Positions 7,358-14,378 of a DNA stretch of 14,762 nt are shown piece after piece (the stretch's first letter is position 1; each line of letters begins with the position of its first letter). Under the pieces are notes generated by a model. It saw only the letters and a program-made list of their open reading frames with translations, was not told the origin of the DNA and made no database searches. This DNA comes from an uncultured Oscillibacter sp. GTDB taxonomy: Bacteria > Bacillota_A > Clostridia > Oscillospirales > Oscillospiraceae. The stretch is from positions 1 through 14,762 of the forward strand of contig CABQCB010000022.1 in the NCBI GenBank assembly GCA_902462475.1. Reading direction: 5' to 3'. A program made the position numbers and the translations under genes.

Positions 7358-8546
7358 AGTCACCACTGTTCAAGAACGCGTTGTGCTCTTCCAGCGTGGA
7401 GGAGAAGTGGTGCTTGCCGTCCTTGCCCAGCGCGTAATAGTAATAGTTGGTATCCGCGGGCTCCAGGGCGGCCTCGATGGAAGCAAGACCCGGATTGGCG
7501 ATGGGCGTGGGCGGCAGGCCCGCGTACTTATAGAGGTTGTAGGGAGAATCCACCTGCTTGTCCTCGTTGGTGATGGGACCGGTGTGATCGGGCAGGGCGT
7601 ACAGCAGCGACGCGTCGATCTGCAGCATGCCGTAGGTGCCGCCCTTGTCGCCGGGGCCTTCCAGACGGTTGTAGATGACGGAGGCGATGTTGGCCTGGTC
7701 GGTGCCGTCGGTCTCCTTTTCGATCAAAGAGGCAATGGTGATGATGTCCTGCAGGTCATAGCCCCGGGCCTCCGCCTGGGCCAGCAGATCCTCATCCAGC
7801 TTGCTGTTGAAGTTTTTGATGAGCCGGTTCAGGGCGCTGGAGGCCTTCTCATTGAGATAGAAGTCGTAGGTATCCGGGAAGAGGTAGCCCTCCAGACGGC
7901 TGATGTCCTCGGAGTTGTTGTCGATATAGTCATAATCGAACGTGGCGGTCTTGGCGGCCTCCAGCAGGTTCTCCTCGGTGTTCACGCCGTTTTCCGCCAG
8001 CAGCTTGATGATCTGGGATACCGTGTAGCCCTCGGGGATCGTGACACGGACCGTGTCGGAATTCAGGTTGCCGGAGGAGTTGTGCATGCCCACGATCAAT
8101 GCCCGGTAGTCCATTTCCGTGTTGAGCTCATAGGTTCCGGTGCCGATCTTGTCCTTGGCGTCGGCCACGGTGGCGAAGAGCCGGAAGAACCACTTGTACT
8201 CGATGAGCCCCGCGTCATGGAGCTTATCGGCGATGGTGCCGATGGTATCGTCCGCGGTGACCTCGATGGTGGCGGTGATGTCCTCTTTGTTGAAGGCGCA
8301 CAGGTCATTGATCAGCAGCCAGCCCACGCCCGCCAGAATGGCGGAGGTGACCAGCACGAACAAAATATACGTCAGGACATTGAAATGACGCTTTTTTCTT
8401 CTGCGCCGATGGGCGGGCGGCTGGGAATCCTGCGTCCGGCGCCCGGAGCTTCCGCTTTGAGAGCGGCGTGCCGGAGAACTGCTCTGGGAACGGCGTACCT
8501 GCTCGGAATCCCAACTGGCGGTATCTCCGTTTTTGTAATCAGCCAT
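7347..8546 (-). CDS. mltG: Endolytic murein transglycosylase MltG
   Basis: The enzyme cuts nascent peptidoglycan strands and helps end glycan chains at the outer face of the membrane. The 399-residue protein has a long, low-complexity cytoplasmic N-terminus rich in Ser, Arg and Gln (1-53) and a basic cluster RRRRKKRH. A single membrane helix follows (about 57-79), then the extracellular YceG-like domain. Family signatures are LEGYLFPDTYDF (218-229), ASLIEKET (272-279, with the catalytic glutamate in EKE), and the C-terminal SPYNLYKYAGLPPTPIANPG. The ATG at 8546 has a GGAGGA site six bases upstream. It is the first gene of an operon with the U32 and FAD genes. The 53-residue tail may be intrinsically disordered. 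Confidence 0.97.
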   Translation of the reverse strand: MADYKNGDTASWDSEQVRRSQSSSPARRSQSGSSGRRTQDSQPPAHRRRRKKRHFNVLTYILFVLVTSAILAGVGWLLINDLCAFNKEDITATIEVTADDTIGTIADKLHDAGLIEYKWFFRLFATVADAKDKIGTGTYELNTEMDYRALIVGMHNSSGNLNSDTVRVTIPEGYTVSQIIKLLAENGVNTEENLLEAAKTATFDYDYIDNNSEDISRLEGYLFPDTYDFYLNEKASSALNRLIKNFNSKLDEDLLAQAEARGYDLQDIITIASLIEKETDGTDQANIASVIYNRLEGPGDKGGTYGMLQIDASLLYALPDHTGPITNEDKQVDSPYNLYKYAGLPPTPIANPGLASIEAALEPADTNYYYYALGKDGKHHFSSTLEEHNAFLNSGDYAG

Positions 8547-8561
8547 AGAATCCTCCTATCT

Positions 8562-8590
8562 CCCCGCCTGGTCTGTTTTTGTGGGCGGGG
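8562..8590 (-). repeat. 7-bp GC inverted repeat in the mltG leader
   Basis: CCCCGCC and GGCGGGG pair around a 15-base loop, ending about five bases before the mltG ribosome binding site (8556-8551). No T run follows directly on either strand, so it is not a normal terminator. It may modulate mltG translation or have no role; support is weak. Confidence 0.35.
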
Positions 8591-8686
8591 CTGTTGGCTT
8601 TTTTGGGATCTCATCAAAAATTTCGGCCGGTCAGGCCCTCTTGAATCGATCCGCTGCATACAATGGCACAAAGCGAGGTGACAATC

Positions 8687-8842
8687 ATGTGCTTTCACAA
8701 TGGCAACAACGACTGCTCCTGCCTGTGGATCATCCTCATTGTGATCTTAGTGTGCTGCTGCTGCGGCAACGGCGCCTGGGGCGGGTATAGCAACAGCGGT
8801 TGCGGCTGCGGCGGCAATGACGGCTGCGGCAGCTACTGCTGA
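8687..8842 (+). CDS. Very small Cys/Gly-rich membrane protein, 51 aa
   Basis: The frame runs ATG 8687 to TGA 8842 and has GAGGTGA five bases before the ATG. The 51-residue product has 11 cysteines. Residues 1-12 are polar (Asn and Cys rich). Residues 13-22 (LWIILIVILV) form a short membrane-like segment that ends in four consecutive cysteines (23-26). The rest is Gly/Cys-rich (GCGCGGNDGCGSYC). I recall similar small proteins in Clostridia annotated with the uninformative name chorion-class high-cysteine protein; function unknown. The four adjacent cysteines after the helix could be lipidated, metal-binding or redox-active, but nothing here decides. It is divergent from mltG and is followed at once by a terminator, so it is a complete single-gene unit. 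I see no convincing promoter in the short upstream gap. Confidence 0.8.
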   Translation: MCFHNGNNDCSCLWIILIVILVCCCCGNGAWGGYSNSGCGCGGNDGCGSYC

Positions 8843-8846
8843 GGAA

Positions 8847-8877
8847 AGAAGGGGCGTGTCTGGCACGTCCCTTTTTT
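8847..8877 (+). terminator. Terminator after the 51-aa Cys-rich gene
   Basis: GGGGCGTG (8851-8858) pairs with CACGTCCC (8864-8871), with one G-U pair and a short loop, and is followed by six T. It may also work less well for tmk on the other strand, where the T tract is broken (TTCTTT). Confidence 0.85.
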
Positions 8878-8898
8878 CTCCGGAATCGTGGGACAATC

Positions 8899-9564
8899 TC
8901 AAAGGTGGGCCCGCACGATCTGCCAGACCTCCTGGTGGATGTCCTCCACCGTTCTGGCTTCGCCGTCCCTGGCGCAGCAGATGACCGGCCATCCGCACCG
9001 CCGGACGACCGCACGGGCATTTTCCCGGCAGCGGCGAAGATAGGCCTCGTCCTGCTCATGAATGTCCGCACTGGTGCCGGTCTGGGCCTCCCGGCGGCGC
9101 ATCATGCGCTCCGTGATCTCCGTGGGCATATCCAGATACACCACCAGATCCGGCTCCGGCAGGCCTAAACGGCCATACTCCAGATCAAAGAGCCAGTCCA
9201 CAAAGGCATCCCGCTCTTCATCCGGCAGCTTGGAGGCCTGGTGGACGGCATTGGAGGTGGTGTAGCGGTTGGCCACGACCACACCCCCCTGCTCATAAAA
9301 TCCGCCCCAGTCCTCTTTATAGGAGGCGAAGCGGTCCACGGCAAACAGCGTGGAGGCGGCGTAGGCGTTCACATCGCCGGGGTGACTGCCCAGAGCTCCC
9401 TGCAAATAGAGGGCTGCCGGCTGGGCAAAGGGGTTTCCATACCGGGGAAAATCGATCTCCCGGTAAGCGATCCCCTCCTGGGCCAGATGGCGGCAGAGCA
9501 TTTGGGCCTGGGTTGCCTTGCCGGAGCCGTCCGTCCCCTCGAATACGATCAGCTTACCTTTCAT
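8899..9564 (-). CDS. tmk: Thymidylate kinase (dTMP kinase)
   Basis: The enzyme phosphorylates dTMP to dTDP for DNA synthesis. The 221-residue protein has the P-loop FEGTDGSGKATQ (about residues 8-19), followed by the DNAYAAS-like stretch VNAYAASTLFAVDRFASYK with the DR motif. Further features are VVANRYTTSNAVHQASK, the DLVVYLDMP strand, and an Arg-rich lid (MMRRREAQTG). This pattern fits the clostridial Tmk subtype in which Ala replaces the usual Thr/Ser after the P-loop lysine. The true start is ATG 9564, which overlaps the tagA stop codon (ATGA), with AGGAG upstream. Translation is therefore coupled to the glycosyltransferase gene. A possible second tmk elsewhere in the genome cannot be judged from here. 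Confidence 0.93.
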   Translation of the reverse strand: MKGKLIVFEGTDGSGKATQAQMLCRHLAQEGIAYREIDFPRYGNPFAQPAALYLQGALGSHPGDVNAYAASTLFAVDRFASYKEDWGGFYEQGGVVVANRYTTSNAVHQASKLPDEERDAFVDWLFDLEYGRLGLPEPDLVVYLDMPTEITERMMRRREAQTGTSADIHEQDEAYLRRCRENARAVVRRCGWPVICCARDGEARTVEDIHQEVWQIVRAHL

Positions 9565-10280
9565 TTTTTCCGCTTCTCCTGCCCAACATGCACCAAAAAC
9601 AGAGGGAGCTTCATCATCCGGCCAATCCGGCTGGGTTCCCGGCACAGCCGGTAAAACCACTCCAGGCCATGGTCGGACCAGAATTTCGGTGCCCGATCCA
9701 CCACGCCGGCAAACACGTCCAGGCTGCCGCCAAGGCCGCACAGCAGGTGTGCGCCGGTAGCCGGGCCGAACTTCTTCATCCAAAGTTCCTGCTTGGGGGC
9801 GCCCAGGCACACGAACACCACGTCCGCACCGGTTTTGCGGATCTCCTCCGCCACGGCGGCATCATCCTTGAAATAGCCGTCATGGGTACCCGCGATCACA
9901 AGTCCGGGATAGGTGGCCTGGAGCCGACTGGCCGCCTGCTCCGCAACACCGGGCTTGGCGCCCAGCAGGTAAAGCTTCTTCCCGCTTGCAGCCATACCCG
10001 CCATGAGGCCTGCGGCAAATTCAATGCCCGGCACACGGCCTTTGAGCGGCGTGCCCAGCATGGCGGCACCCTTGACGACGCCGATGCCGTCCGCCAGCAC
10101 CAGATCCGCCTCGTTGACGGCTATTTTGGCGGCCAGATTTTCCCGGCACAGCTCCACGATCTCGGGGTTCGGCGTGACCACATAATGGGTGCCCTGAGAC
10201 TCCGTCAGGCGCAGTCCCTCTGCCACGGCCTCCGCCATGGTCAGGTTGTCAAAGCCGACTCCGAGCACATCGATACGCAT
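9561..10280 (-). CDS. tagA: WecG/TagA/CpsF family glycosyltransferase
   Basis: The 239-residue protein is a GT26-type glycosyltransferase, the family of TagA. TagA adds N-acetylmannosamine to undecaprenyl-diphosphate-N-acetylglucosamine in wall teichoic acid or related surface glycan synthesis on the inner membrane face. Family motifs are THYVVTPNPEIVE (residues 31-43), LVLADGIGVV (60-69), RVPG, VFVCLGAPKQELWM (about 155-168), and GGSLDVFAG with RAPKFWSDHGLEWFYRLCREPSR after it. The final segment is short and basic (GQEKRKK). ATG 10280 has AGGTGA five bases upstream. The promoter at 10343-10315 drives it together with tmk. The exact sugar is uncertain because no other surface-glycan genes are in the window. 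Confidence 0.92.
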   Translation of the reverse strand: MRIDVLGVGFDNLTMAEAVAEGLRLTESQGTHYVVTPNPEIVELCRENLAAKIAVNEADLVLADGIGVVKGAAMLGTPLKGRVPGIEFAAGLMAGMAASGKKLYLLGAKPGVAEQAASRLQATYPGLVIAGTHDGYFKDDAAVAEEIRKTGADVVFVCLGAPKQELWMKKFGPATGAHLLCGLGGSLDVFAGVVDRAPKFWSDHGLEWFYRLCREPSRIGRMMKLPLFLVHVGQEKRKK

Positions 10281-10314
10281 AAAATCACCTCATCACAGAG
10301 TCATACAGTTTACA

Positions 10315-10343
10315 AGTATAACATAGTGCGCGATTTTTGTCCA
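10315..10343 (-). promoter_or_regulatory. Promoter of the tagA-tmk operon
   Basis: TGGACA (10343-10338) and TATACT (10320-10315), with a 17-base spacer, lie about 35 bases before the tagA start. The -35 region sits directly beside the T run of the upstream transporter terminator. Confidence 0.75.
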
Positions 10344-10346
10344 ATT

Positions 10347-10378
10347 AAAAAAAGGAAGGTGCCTGGCACCTCCCTTTT
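10347..10378 (-). terminator. Terminator of the EamA transporter gene
   Basis: On the minus strand GGGAGGTGCC pairs with GGCACCTTCC around a short central loop and is followed by seven T (about 10353-10347). It starts about ten bases after the stop codon at 10386; the plus strand also has a T run. Confidence 0.85.
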
Positions 10379-10385
10379 TCTCTTT

Positions 10386-11315
10386 TTAGGCCGATTTTCC
10401 GCTGGCTGGTGTACCTTTTTTCGCGGGCATGGGGATCTGGGCCAGCAGCACAGCGATGAGCACCAGCACGCAGCCGAAGTATTCCCGCATGCTCATCTGG
10501 TCTTTGAGAATGATGGCGCCCGCCAGCGTGGCGAAAACGGACTCCAGGCTCAAAAGCAGGGACACCACCGTGGGGTCGGAATCCTTCTGAGCCAAAATCT
10601 GCAGCGTATAGGCTACGCCGCTGGAGAAAACGCCCACATACAAAAGCGGGAAGATACATGCCCGCAGTCCCGCAAGAGAGGGCGTTTCAAAGGCCAGCAT
10701 GCCGATGGAGGACAAGATGGCCGACACCAGAAACTGCACGCAGGAAAGCTCCACTCCGTCCACCTTCTGGGTAAAGTGGTCGATGACCAGAATATGGGCG
10801 GTGAAGCAGAACGCGCACAGCAGGATGTAGAAATCTCCCCGGGCGATGGAAAAGCCCTCCGTCACACACAGGCAGTAGAGCCCCGCCACGGCCAGTGCCA
10901 CGCTGATCCAGATGGTTTTGGGCGGATGCTTTTTCAAAAAGATGCCTGCGATGGGCACCAGAACGATGTAGAGGGCGGTAATGAAGCCGGCTTTGCCGGA
11001 GGTGGTGGTCTCCAGGCCCTTTTGCTGGAGGTTGGTGGCTACCGTGAGCGCTGTGCCGCAGCAAAGACCGCCCAGGATCAGATCCCGGCGGGCATGGGGC
11101 CGGGGCTGGGCCTCCCCCGCAAAATCCCGGCGGCGGCGCAGGCGCAGCACCACGCACAGGCAAAAAAGGAAAACAAAGGCGATGGCTGCACGGGCGGCGT
11201 TGAAGGTAAAGGGCTGCACGTAATCTGCGCCCACGCTCTGGGCCACGAACGCCGTGCCCCAGATCAGCGCGGCCAGAACAGGAAATACATTTTGACGAAT
11301 CCGGTTGACTTTCAT
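10386..11315 (-). CDS. DMT superfamily transporter (EamA family)
   Basis: This 309-residue inner-membrane protein has about ten hydrophobic helices arranged as two EamA repeats. The first begins near NVFPVLAALIWGTAFVAQSV and the second near GDFYILLCAFCFTAHILVID. The GTAFV motif in the first helix and the C-terminal LLLSLESVFATLAGAIILKD are typical of the drug/metabolite transporter superfamily. The C-terminal tail is short and basic, pointing to the cytoplasm. Substrate cannot be told from the sequence; exporters of amino acids or metabolites are common in the family. The start ATG 11315 has a GGAG-type site eight bases upstream and gives the usual N-terminus; an upstream in-frame ATG at 11363 would add 16 unlikely residues. 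The gene is divergent from the repair operon and has its own terminator. Confidence 0.92.
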   Translation of the reverse strand: MKVNRIRQNVFPVLAALIWGTAFVAQSVGADYVQPFTFNAARAAIAFVFLFCLCVVLRLRRRRDFAGEAQPRPHARRDLILGGLCCGTALTVATNLQQKGLETTTSGKAGFITALYIVLVPIAGIFLKKHPPKTIWISVALAVAGLYCLCVTEGFSIARGDFYILLCAFCFTAHILVIDHFTQKVDGVELSCVQFLVSAILSSIGMLAFETPSLAGLRACIFPLLYVGVFSSGVAYTLQILAQKDSDPTVVSLLLSLESVFATLAGAIILKDQMSMREYFGCVLVLIAVLLAQIPMPAKKGTPASGKSA

Positions 11316-11391
11316 ATGGCTTGCTCCGCTCCTGGTTCCATGGTATACTTTTTTGCACAACATTTTGGTATTGTAACACCGGGGTGAAAAA

Positions 11392-12015
11392 ATGGCAATA
11401 CTTTCGCAGGGATTCTATTTGGGTGACACCGTGGACGTTGCCCGGCGGCTTTTGGGCAAATACCTGGTGCGCCGCCTGGATGGGGAAATGCTGGTGTGCC
11501 GCCTGACGGAGACGGAGGCCTACGTGGGCCGGTGCGACAAGGCCTGTCATGCCTATGGCTACCGCCGCACGGCCCGTACGGATGCCCTGTTTCAGCCGCC
11601 GGGGCGGGCATATGTCTATTTGATCTACGGCATGTACGACTGCCTCAATATCGTCACAGAGCCGGAGGGTGAGCCCTCCGCTGTGCTGCTGCGGGGCGCC
11701 CAGGCAGTGGCCGGCGGAGAGACCATGGCGCGCCTTCGCTACGGGGACAAGCCCCTGACGGCGGCCCGGCAAAAAAATATGCTCAACGGCCCGGGAAAGC
11801 TGTGCCGGGCGCTGGGCATCACCCGTGCGGAGAACCGTATGGATCTGACGGACAGAGCAGGTGCGCTGTTTGTGTGCGACTCTCCGGCGGATCTGGGGCT
11901 CCCCTGCCCCACTTTGCCCCGGGAGCGGATCTGCGCCGGCCCACGTATCGGCGTGGACTACGCCCAGGAGGCGAAGGACTTCCCCTGGCGGTTCTGGCTG
12001 GAAAAGGAGGAATGA
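11392..12015 (+). CDS. mpg: DNA-3-methyladenine glycosylase (AAG/MPG family)
   Basis: The enzyme removes alkylated purines (such as 3-methyladenine and hypoxanthine) from DNA as the first step of base excision repair. The 207-residue protein has RLTETEAYVG (38-46), with the catalytic glutamate (E42) of the family, and the following C-D-K-A-C-H-A segment. It also has PGRAYVYLIYGMYDCLNIVT (70-89), NGPGKLCRALGI and the C-terminal GPRIGVDYA. All match single-domain AAG proteins and the length is usual. ATG 11392 has GGGGTG five bases upstream. It is the first gene of a four-gene operon. Its stop codon overlaps the first possible start of the HAD gene, and the AAGGAGG near its 3' end serves that gene. 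Confidence 0.95.
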   Translation: MAILSQGFYLGDTVDVARRLLGKYLVRRLDGEMLVCRLTETEAYVGRCDKACHAYGYRRTARTDALFQPPGRAYVYLIYGMYDCLNIVTEPEGEPSAVLLRGAQAVAGGETMARLRYGDKPLTAARQKNMLNGPGKLCRALGITRAENRMDLTDRAGALFVCDSPADLGLPCPTLPRERICAGPRIGVDYAQEAKDFPWRFWLEKEE

Positions 12016-12017
12016 AC

Positions 12018-12680
12018 ATGGACAGCATGCTGTTTTTTGACCTGGACGGGACGCTCATCGACTCCAACGGCGTCTGGAAAGAGGTGGACCGGGCGTTTCT
12101 GGCCCGCCGGGGTCTTCCCTATACCCACGCCTACTATGAAGGTGTGGCCCACACCATCTTTCCCCTGGCGGCCCAGTTCACCAAGGACTACTGCGGCCTT
12201 TCCGAAAGCTGCGAGGAGATCATGGCGGAGTGGCTGGACCTGGCCAAGGACACGTACTCCCATGTGCCCCTCAAGCCCGGCGTGCGGGCCTATCTGAAGC
12301 AGTGCCGGGCGGAGGGCCGCCGGATGGCGGTGGTGACCAGTGCCCTGCCGGTCCACTGCCGGGCGTCGCTGGAGCGGCTGGACATCTCCAAGTATTTTGA
12401 GCGGGTCACCTTTGCCCAGGAGCTGGGGCTGGAGAAAAAGGCACCGGAGATCTGGCTGGAAGCGGCCCGGCTGGCGGACGTAGCGCCGGAGCGCTGCACC
12501 ATCTTTGACGACAGCATCGCCGCCTGCCGGGGCGCCCGAGCCGCCCATATGCGGGTGGTGGGCGTGTACGATGCATTTTTTGCCCACGACGAGGACCAGA
12601 TGCGCCAGTTCTGCGATGTGTATATCCAAAGCTTTGAGGAGCTTCTCTTGACACCGGAGCAAAAGGAGCGGCGCAGATGA
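12018..12680 (+). CDS. HAD family hydrolase
   Basis: This 220-residue haloacid dehalogenase-superfamily phosphatase has all four motifs: FFDLDGT (6-12; D8 and D10 act on the phosphate), VVTSA (motif II), K in GLEKKAPEIW (motif III), and IFDDSIAACRGARAAHM (motif IV). The cap lies between motifs I and II and is helical, as in subfamily I. The sequence fits a small phosphatase of the phosphoglycolate or beta-phosphoglucomutase type, but the substrate is not clear. Start: the ATG at 12018 is seven bases after AAGGAGG, while the in-frame ATG at 12012 is only one base away. The end overlaps the next gene by four bases (ATGA). It is the second gene of the repair operon; housecleaning of a damaged nucleotide or sugar phosphate is a guess. 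Confidence 0.93.
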   Translation: MDSMLFFDLDGTLIDSNGVWKEVDRAFLARRGLPYTHAYYEGVAHTIFPLAAQFTKDYCGLSESCEEIMAEWLDLAKDTYSHVPLKPGVRAYLKQCRAEGRRMAVVTSALPVHCRASLERLDISKYFERVTFAQELGLEKKAPEIWLEAARLADVAPERCTIFDDSIAACRGARAAHMRVVGVYDAFFAHDEDQMRQFCDVYIQSFEELLLTPEQKERRR

Positions 12681-13285
12681 TCGATCAGGCTTGGCTGGAT
12701 CGTGCCCAGGAGGACGGGGGCTGCATTTCCCGTTTGGAACTGCTTCACGCCCGGCTTACCGGCCAGGACTGGTCGGAGCTGGAGGTGCGCAAAAGCAGCT
12801 TCCAGGGCTGCACGTTCACGGACTGCGACTTTACTGGTACTGCCTTTTATGAGTGCCTTTTTTCCGGCTGCTGCTTTTCAGCATGCCGCCTGCCGGGCAC
12901 GTTTTTCCAGGACTGCCGGATAGCAGGCAGCAAGCTGGACGGCGCGGATCTGAGGCGAGTGCGCCTGCGCCGCTGCGCTCTGGAGGATACGCTGGCCCGC
13001 TACGCCAACTGGAACGCCGCCGTGCTGGACCAATGCACCCTGAAAAACTGTGACCTGACGGAGTCGGCTCTCTCAGAGTGCCGGCTTTCCAAGTTGAACT
13101 TTGATTCGGTCAATCTCACCGGGGCGGAGCTGTTCAAAACCAGCTTCCGGGGCCTGGACCTGAGCCGCTGCACGCTGGACGGTGTGGCGCTTTCCGCCTC
13201 CTGCGCCGAGTTCAAGGGCGCCGCTATCTCGGCCCCGCAGGCGGCTGTGGTGGCCCGGGTGCTGGGCATCCGGGTGGTACCCTGA
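12677..13285 (+). CDS. Pentapeptide-repeat protein, Cys-rich
   Basis: From about residue 25 to 174 the 202-residue protein is a nearly unbroken series of about 30 pentapeptides. The central position is F or L (FQG, FTD, FTG, FYE, LDG, LRR, LTG, LSR) and the residue two before it is small, most often Cys. This predicts a right-handed quadrilateral beta-helix of about seven coils. A two-residue register shift occurs near residues 175-176, and a non-repeat helical tail (AAVVARVLGIRV) closes the protein. Qnr/MfpA-type members of this fold mimic DNA and protect gyrase; here no such role is shown, and the Cys-rich face is unusual for those. It starts with ATGA overlap with the HAD gene (AAGGAG nine bases before) and is the third gene of the operon. 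Confidence 0.93.
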   Translation: MIDQAWLDRAQEDGGCISRLELLHARLTGQDWSELEVRKSSFQGCTFTDCDFTGTAFYECLFSGCCFSACRLPGTFFQDCRIAGSKLDGADLRRVRLRRCALEDTLARYANWNAAVLDQCTLKNCDLTESALSECRLSKLNFDSVNLTGAELFKTSFRGLDLSRCTLDGVALSASCAEFKGAAISAPQAAVVARVLGIRVVP

Positions 13286-13296
13286 AAGGAAGGAGC

Positions 13297-14328
13297 ATGA
13301 CTTTGGAGCCCTATTATTACCGGCAGATGGACAAGGCTGCCCAAGCTGCCTATCACGCCATGAAAACGGGCATTACTGCCCTGCGGCCGTCGTTTTCCGT
13401 GCCAAAACTGGACGGACCTGTCCTCAGCGACATCTTTTTCAAGCTGCGGCTGGACTGCCCGGAGATCTTTTATGTGACAGGTTTTTCCTACCGCTATGCC
13501 CATGGGGCGGAGAACGTGGAGCTGGTGCCGGAGTATCTCTTTGACAAAAAGAAGGTCCAGGAGCATCAGAAGGCCCTCACTGCCCGGGTGGAGAAGCTGG
13601 CGCGTCCGGCCCGTGCCCTTTCCCCACTGGAAAAGGAGCGGTACATCCACGATTTTCTCTGCACCAATGTGCGCTACGACAAGCTGAAAAAACCCTACTC
13701 CCACGAGATCATCGGCCCCCTGGGCCAGGGTGTGGGCGTGTGCGAGGGTATCGCCAAGTCTGTGAAGATCCTCTGTGACGCATTGGGACTTCCCTGCGTC
13801 ATCGCGATTTCCCGGGAAAATCCCGACCAGGGCGTCAAGTACCGCCACGCCTGGAACATCCTCACGCTGCCGGGCGGGCGGCGGCACCTGGACGCTACCT
13901 TTGACCTCTCCCTTTCCGGGGACGGCATCGTCCGCTATGACTATTTCAATCTGACGGATGAGCAGCTGTTTCGGGACCACCAGCCCCTCGTCTACCCCGC
14001 CCCGGCGTGTACGGGCGAGGATCTGCGCTATTACCGGGAAGCAAAGCTCTCCCTGACCCGGATGGAGGACGTGCAGAAGAGATGCCAGATGCCCCTGCGC
14101 AAGGGTCTCCCTTTCGTGTTCCACTGGCGGGGCGGGTATCTCACCCGCCAGGTGCTGCTGGACCTGACGGTTCTGCTGGAACAGGAGGCCGTCCGGAAGG
14201 GCAAGCACGCGGCAGTTTCTTTCAACTGGCCCCAGGCGGTCATTCAGGTGCGGTTCGTGGAGACGCTGCCCCAGGCGGAGCCCCGGCAGGAGGAGGCCAA
14301 CGAGGGCGAGCAGTATCCTGGCGAATAA
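13297..14328 (+). CDS. Transglutaminase-like domain protein, cytoplasmic
   Basis: The 343-residue protein has the transglutaminase/cysteine-protease core in residues about 115-205: HDFLCTNVRYD (118-128), GVGVCEGIAKSVKILCDALG with the nucleophile C149, RHAWN with H184, and LDATFD with D199. The complete triad suggests activity. There is no signal peptide or membrane helix, so unlike many members it is probably cytoplasmic. The N-terminal 110 residues (YYYRQMDKAAQAAYHAM) and the C-terminal 110 residues do not match anything I recognise. The C-terminus ends in a Glu/Pro-rich tail. Possible activities are amide hydrolysis, peptide cleavage or cross-linking. ATG 13297 lies 11 bases after the stop of the pentapeptide gene with an AAGGA site; it is the last gene of the operon and is closed by a strong terminator. 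Confidence 0.88.
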   Translation: MTLEPYYYRQMDKAAQAAYHAMKTGITALRPSFSVPKLDGPVLSDIFFKLRLDCPEIFYVTGFSYRYAHGAENVELVPEYLFDKKKVQEHQKALTARVEKLARPARALSPLEKERYIHDFLCTNVRYDKLKKPYSHEIIGPLGQGVGVCEGIAKSVKILCDALGLPCVIAISRENPDQGVKYRHAWNILTLPGGRRHLDATFDLSLSGDGIVRYDYFNLTDEQLFRDHQPLVYPAPACTGEDLRYYREAKLSLTRMEDVQKRCQMPLRKGLPFVFHWRGGYLTRQVLLDLTVLLEQEAVRKGKHAAVSFNWPQAVIQVRFVETLPQAEPRQEEANEGEQYPGE

Positions 14329-14330
14329 AA

Positions 14331-14373
14331 AACAAAAGCTCCCGGAACCATCGTTGGTTCCGGGAGTCTTTTT
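14331..14373. terminator. Bidirectional terminator after the transglutaminase gene
   Basis: A perfect 12-bp stem CTCCCGGAACCA (14339-14350) with TGGTTCCGGGAG (14355-14366) and a TCGT loop is followed by TCTTTTT on the plus strand. A-rich sequence before it gives a T run on the minus strand. It ends both the repair operon and the converging helicase gene. Confidence 0.95.
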
Positions 14374-14378
14374 ATGGG

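Noticed and set aside
8641..8664. TTGAAT and TACAAT before the 51-aa gene as a promoter
   Set aside because: The spacing is only 12 bases, too short for a sigma-A promoter.
6152..8681. Plus-strand open frames opposite the U32 and mltG genes
   Set aside because: They are mirror frames of two secure genes, with low-complexity Gly/Val composition.
9513..11387. Long plus-strand open frame (624 codons) opposite tagA and the EamA gene
   Set aside because: It spans two real genes and the promoter and terminator between them, has no ribosome binding site or recognisable domain, and has His/Gln-rich composition.
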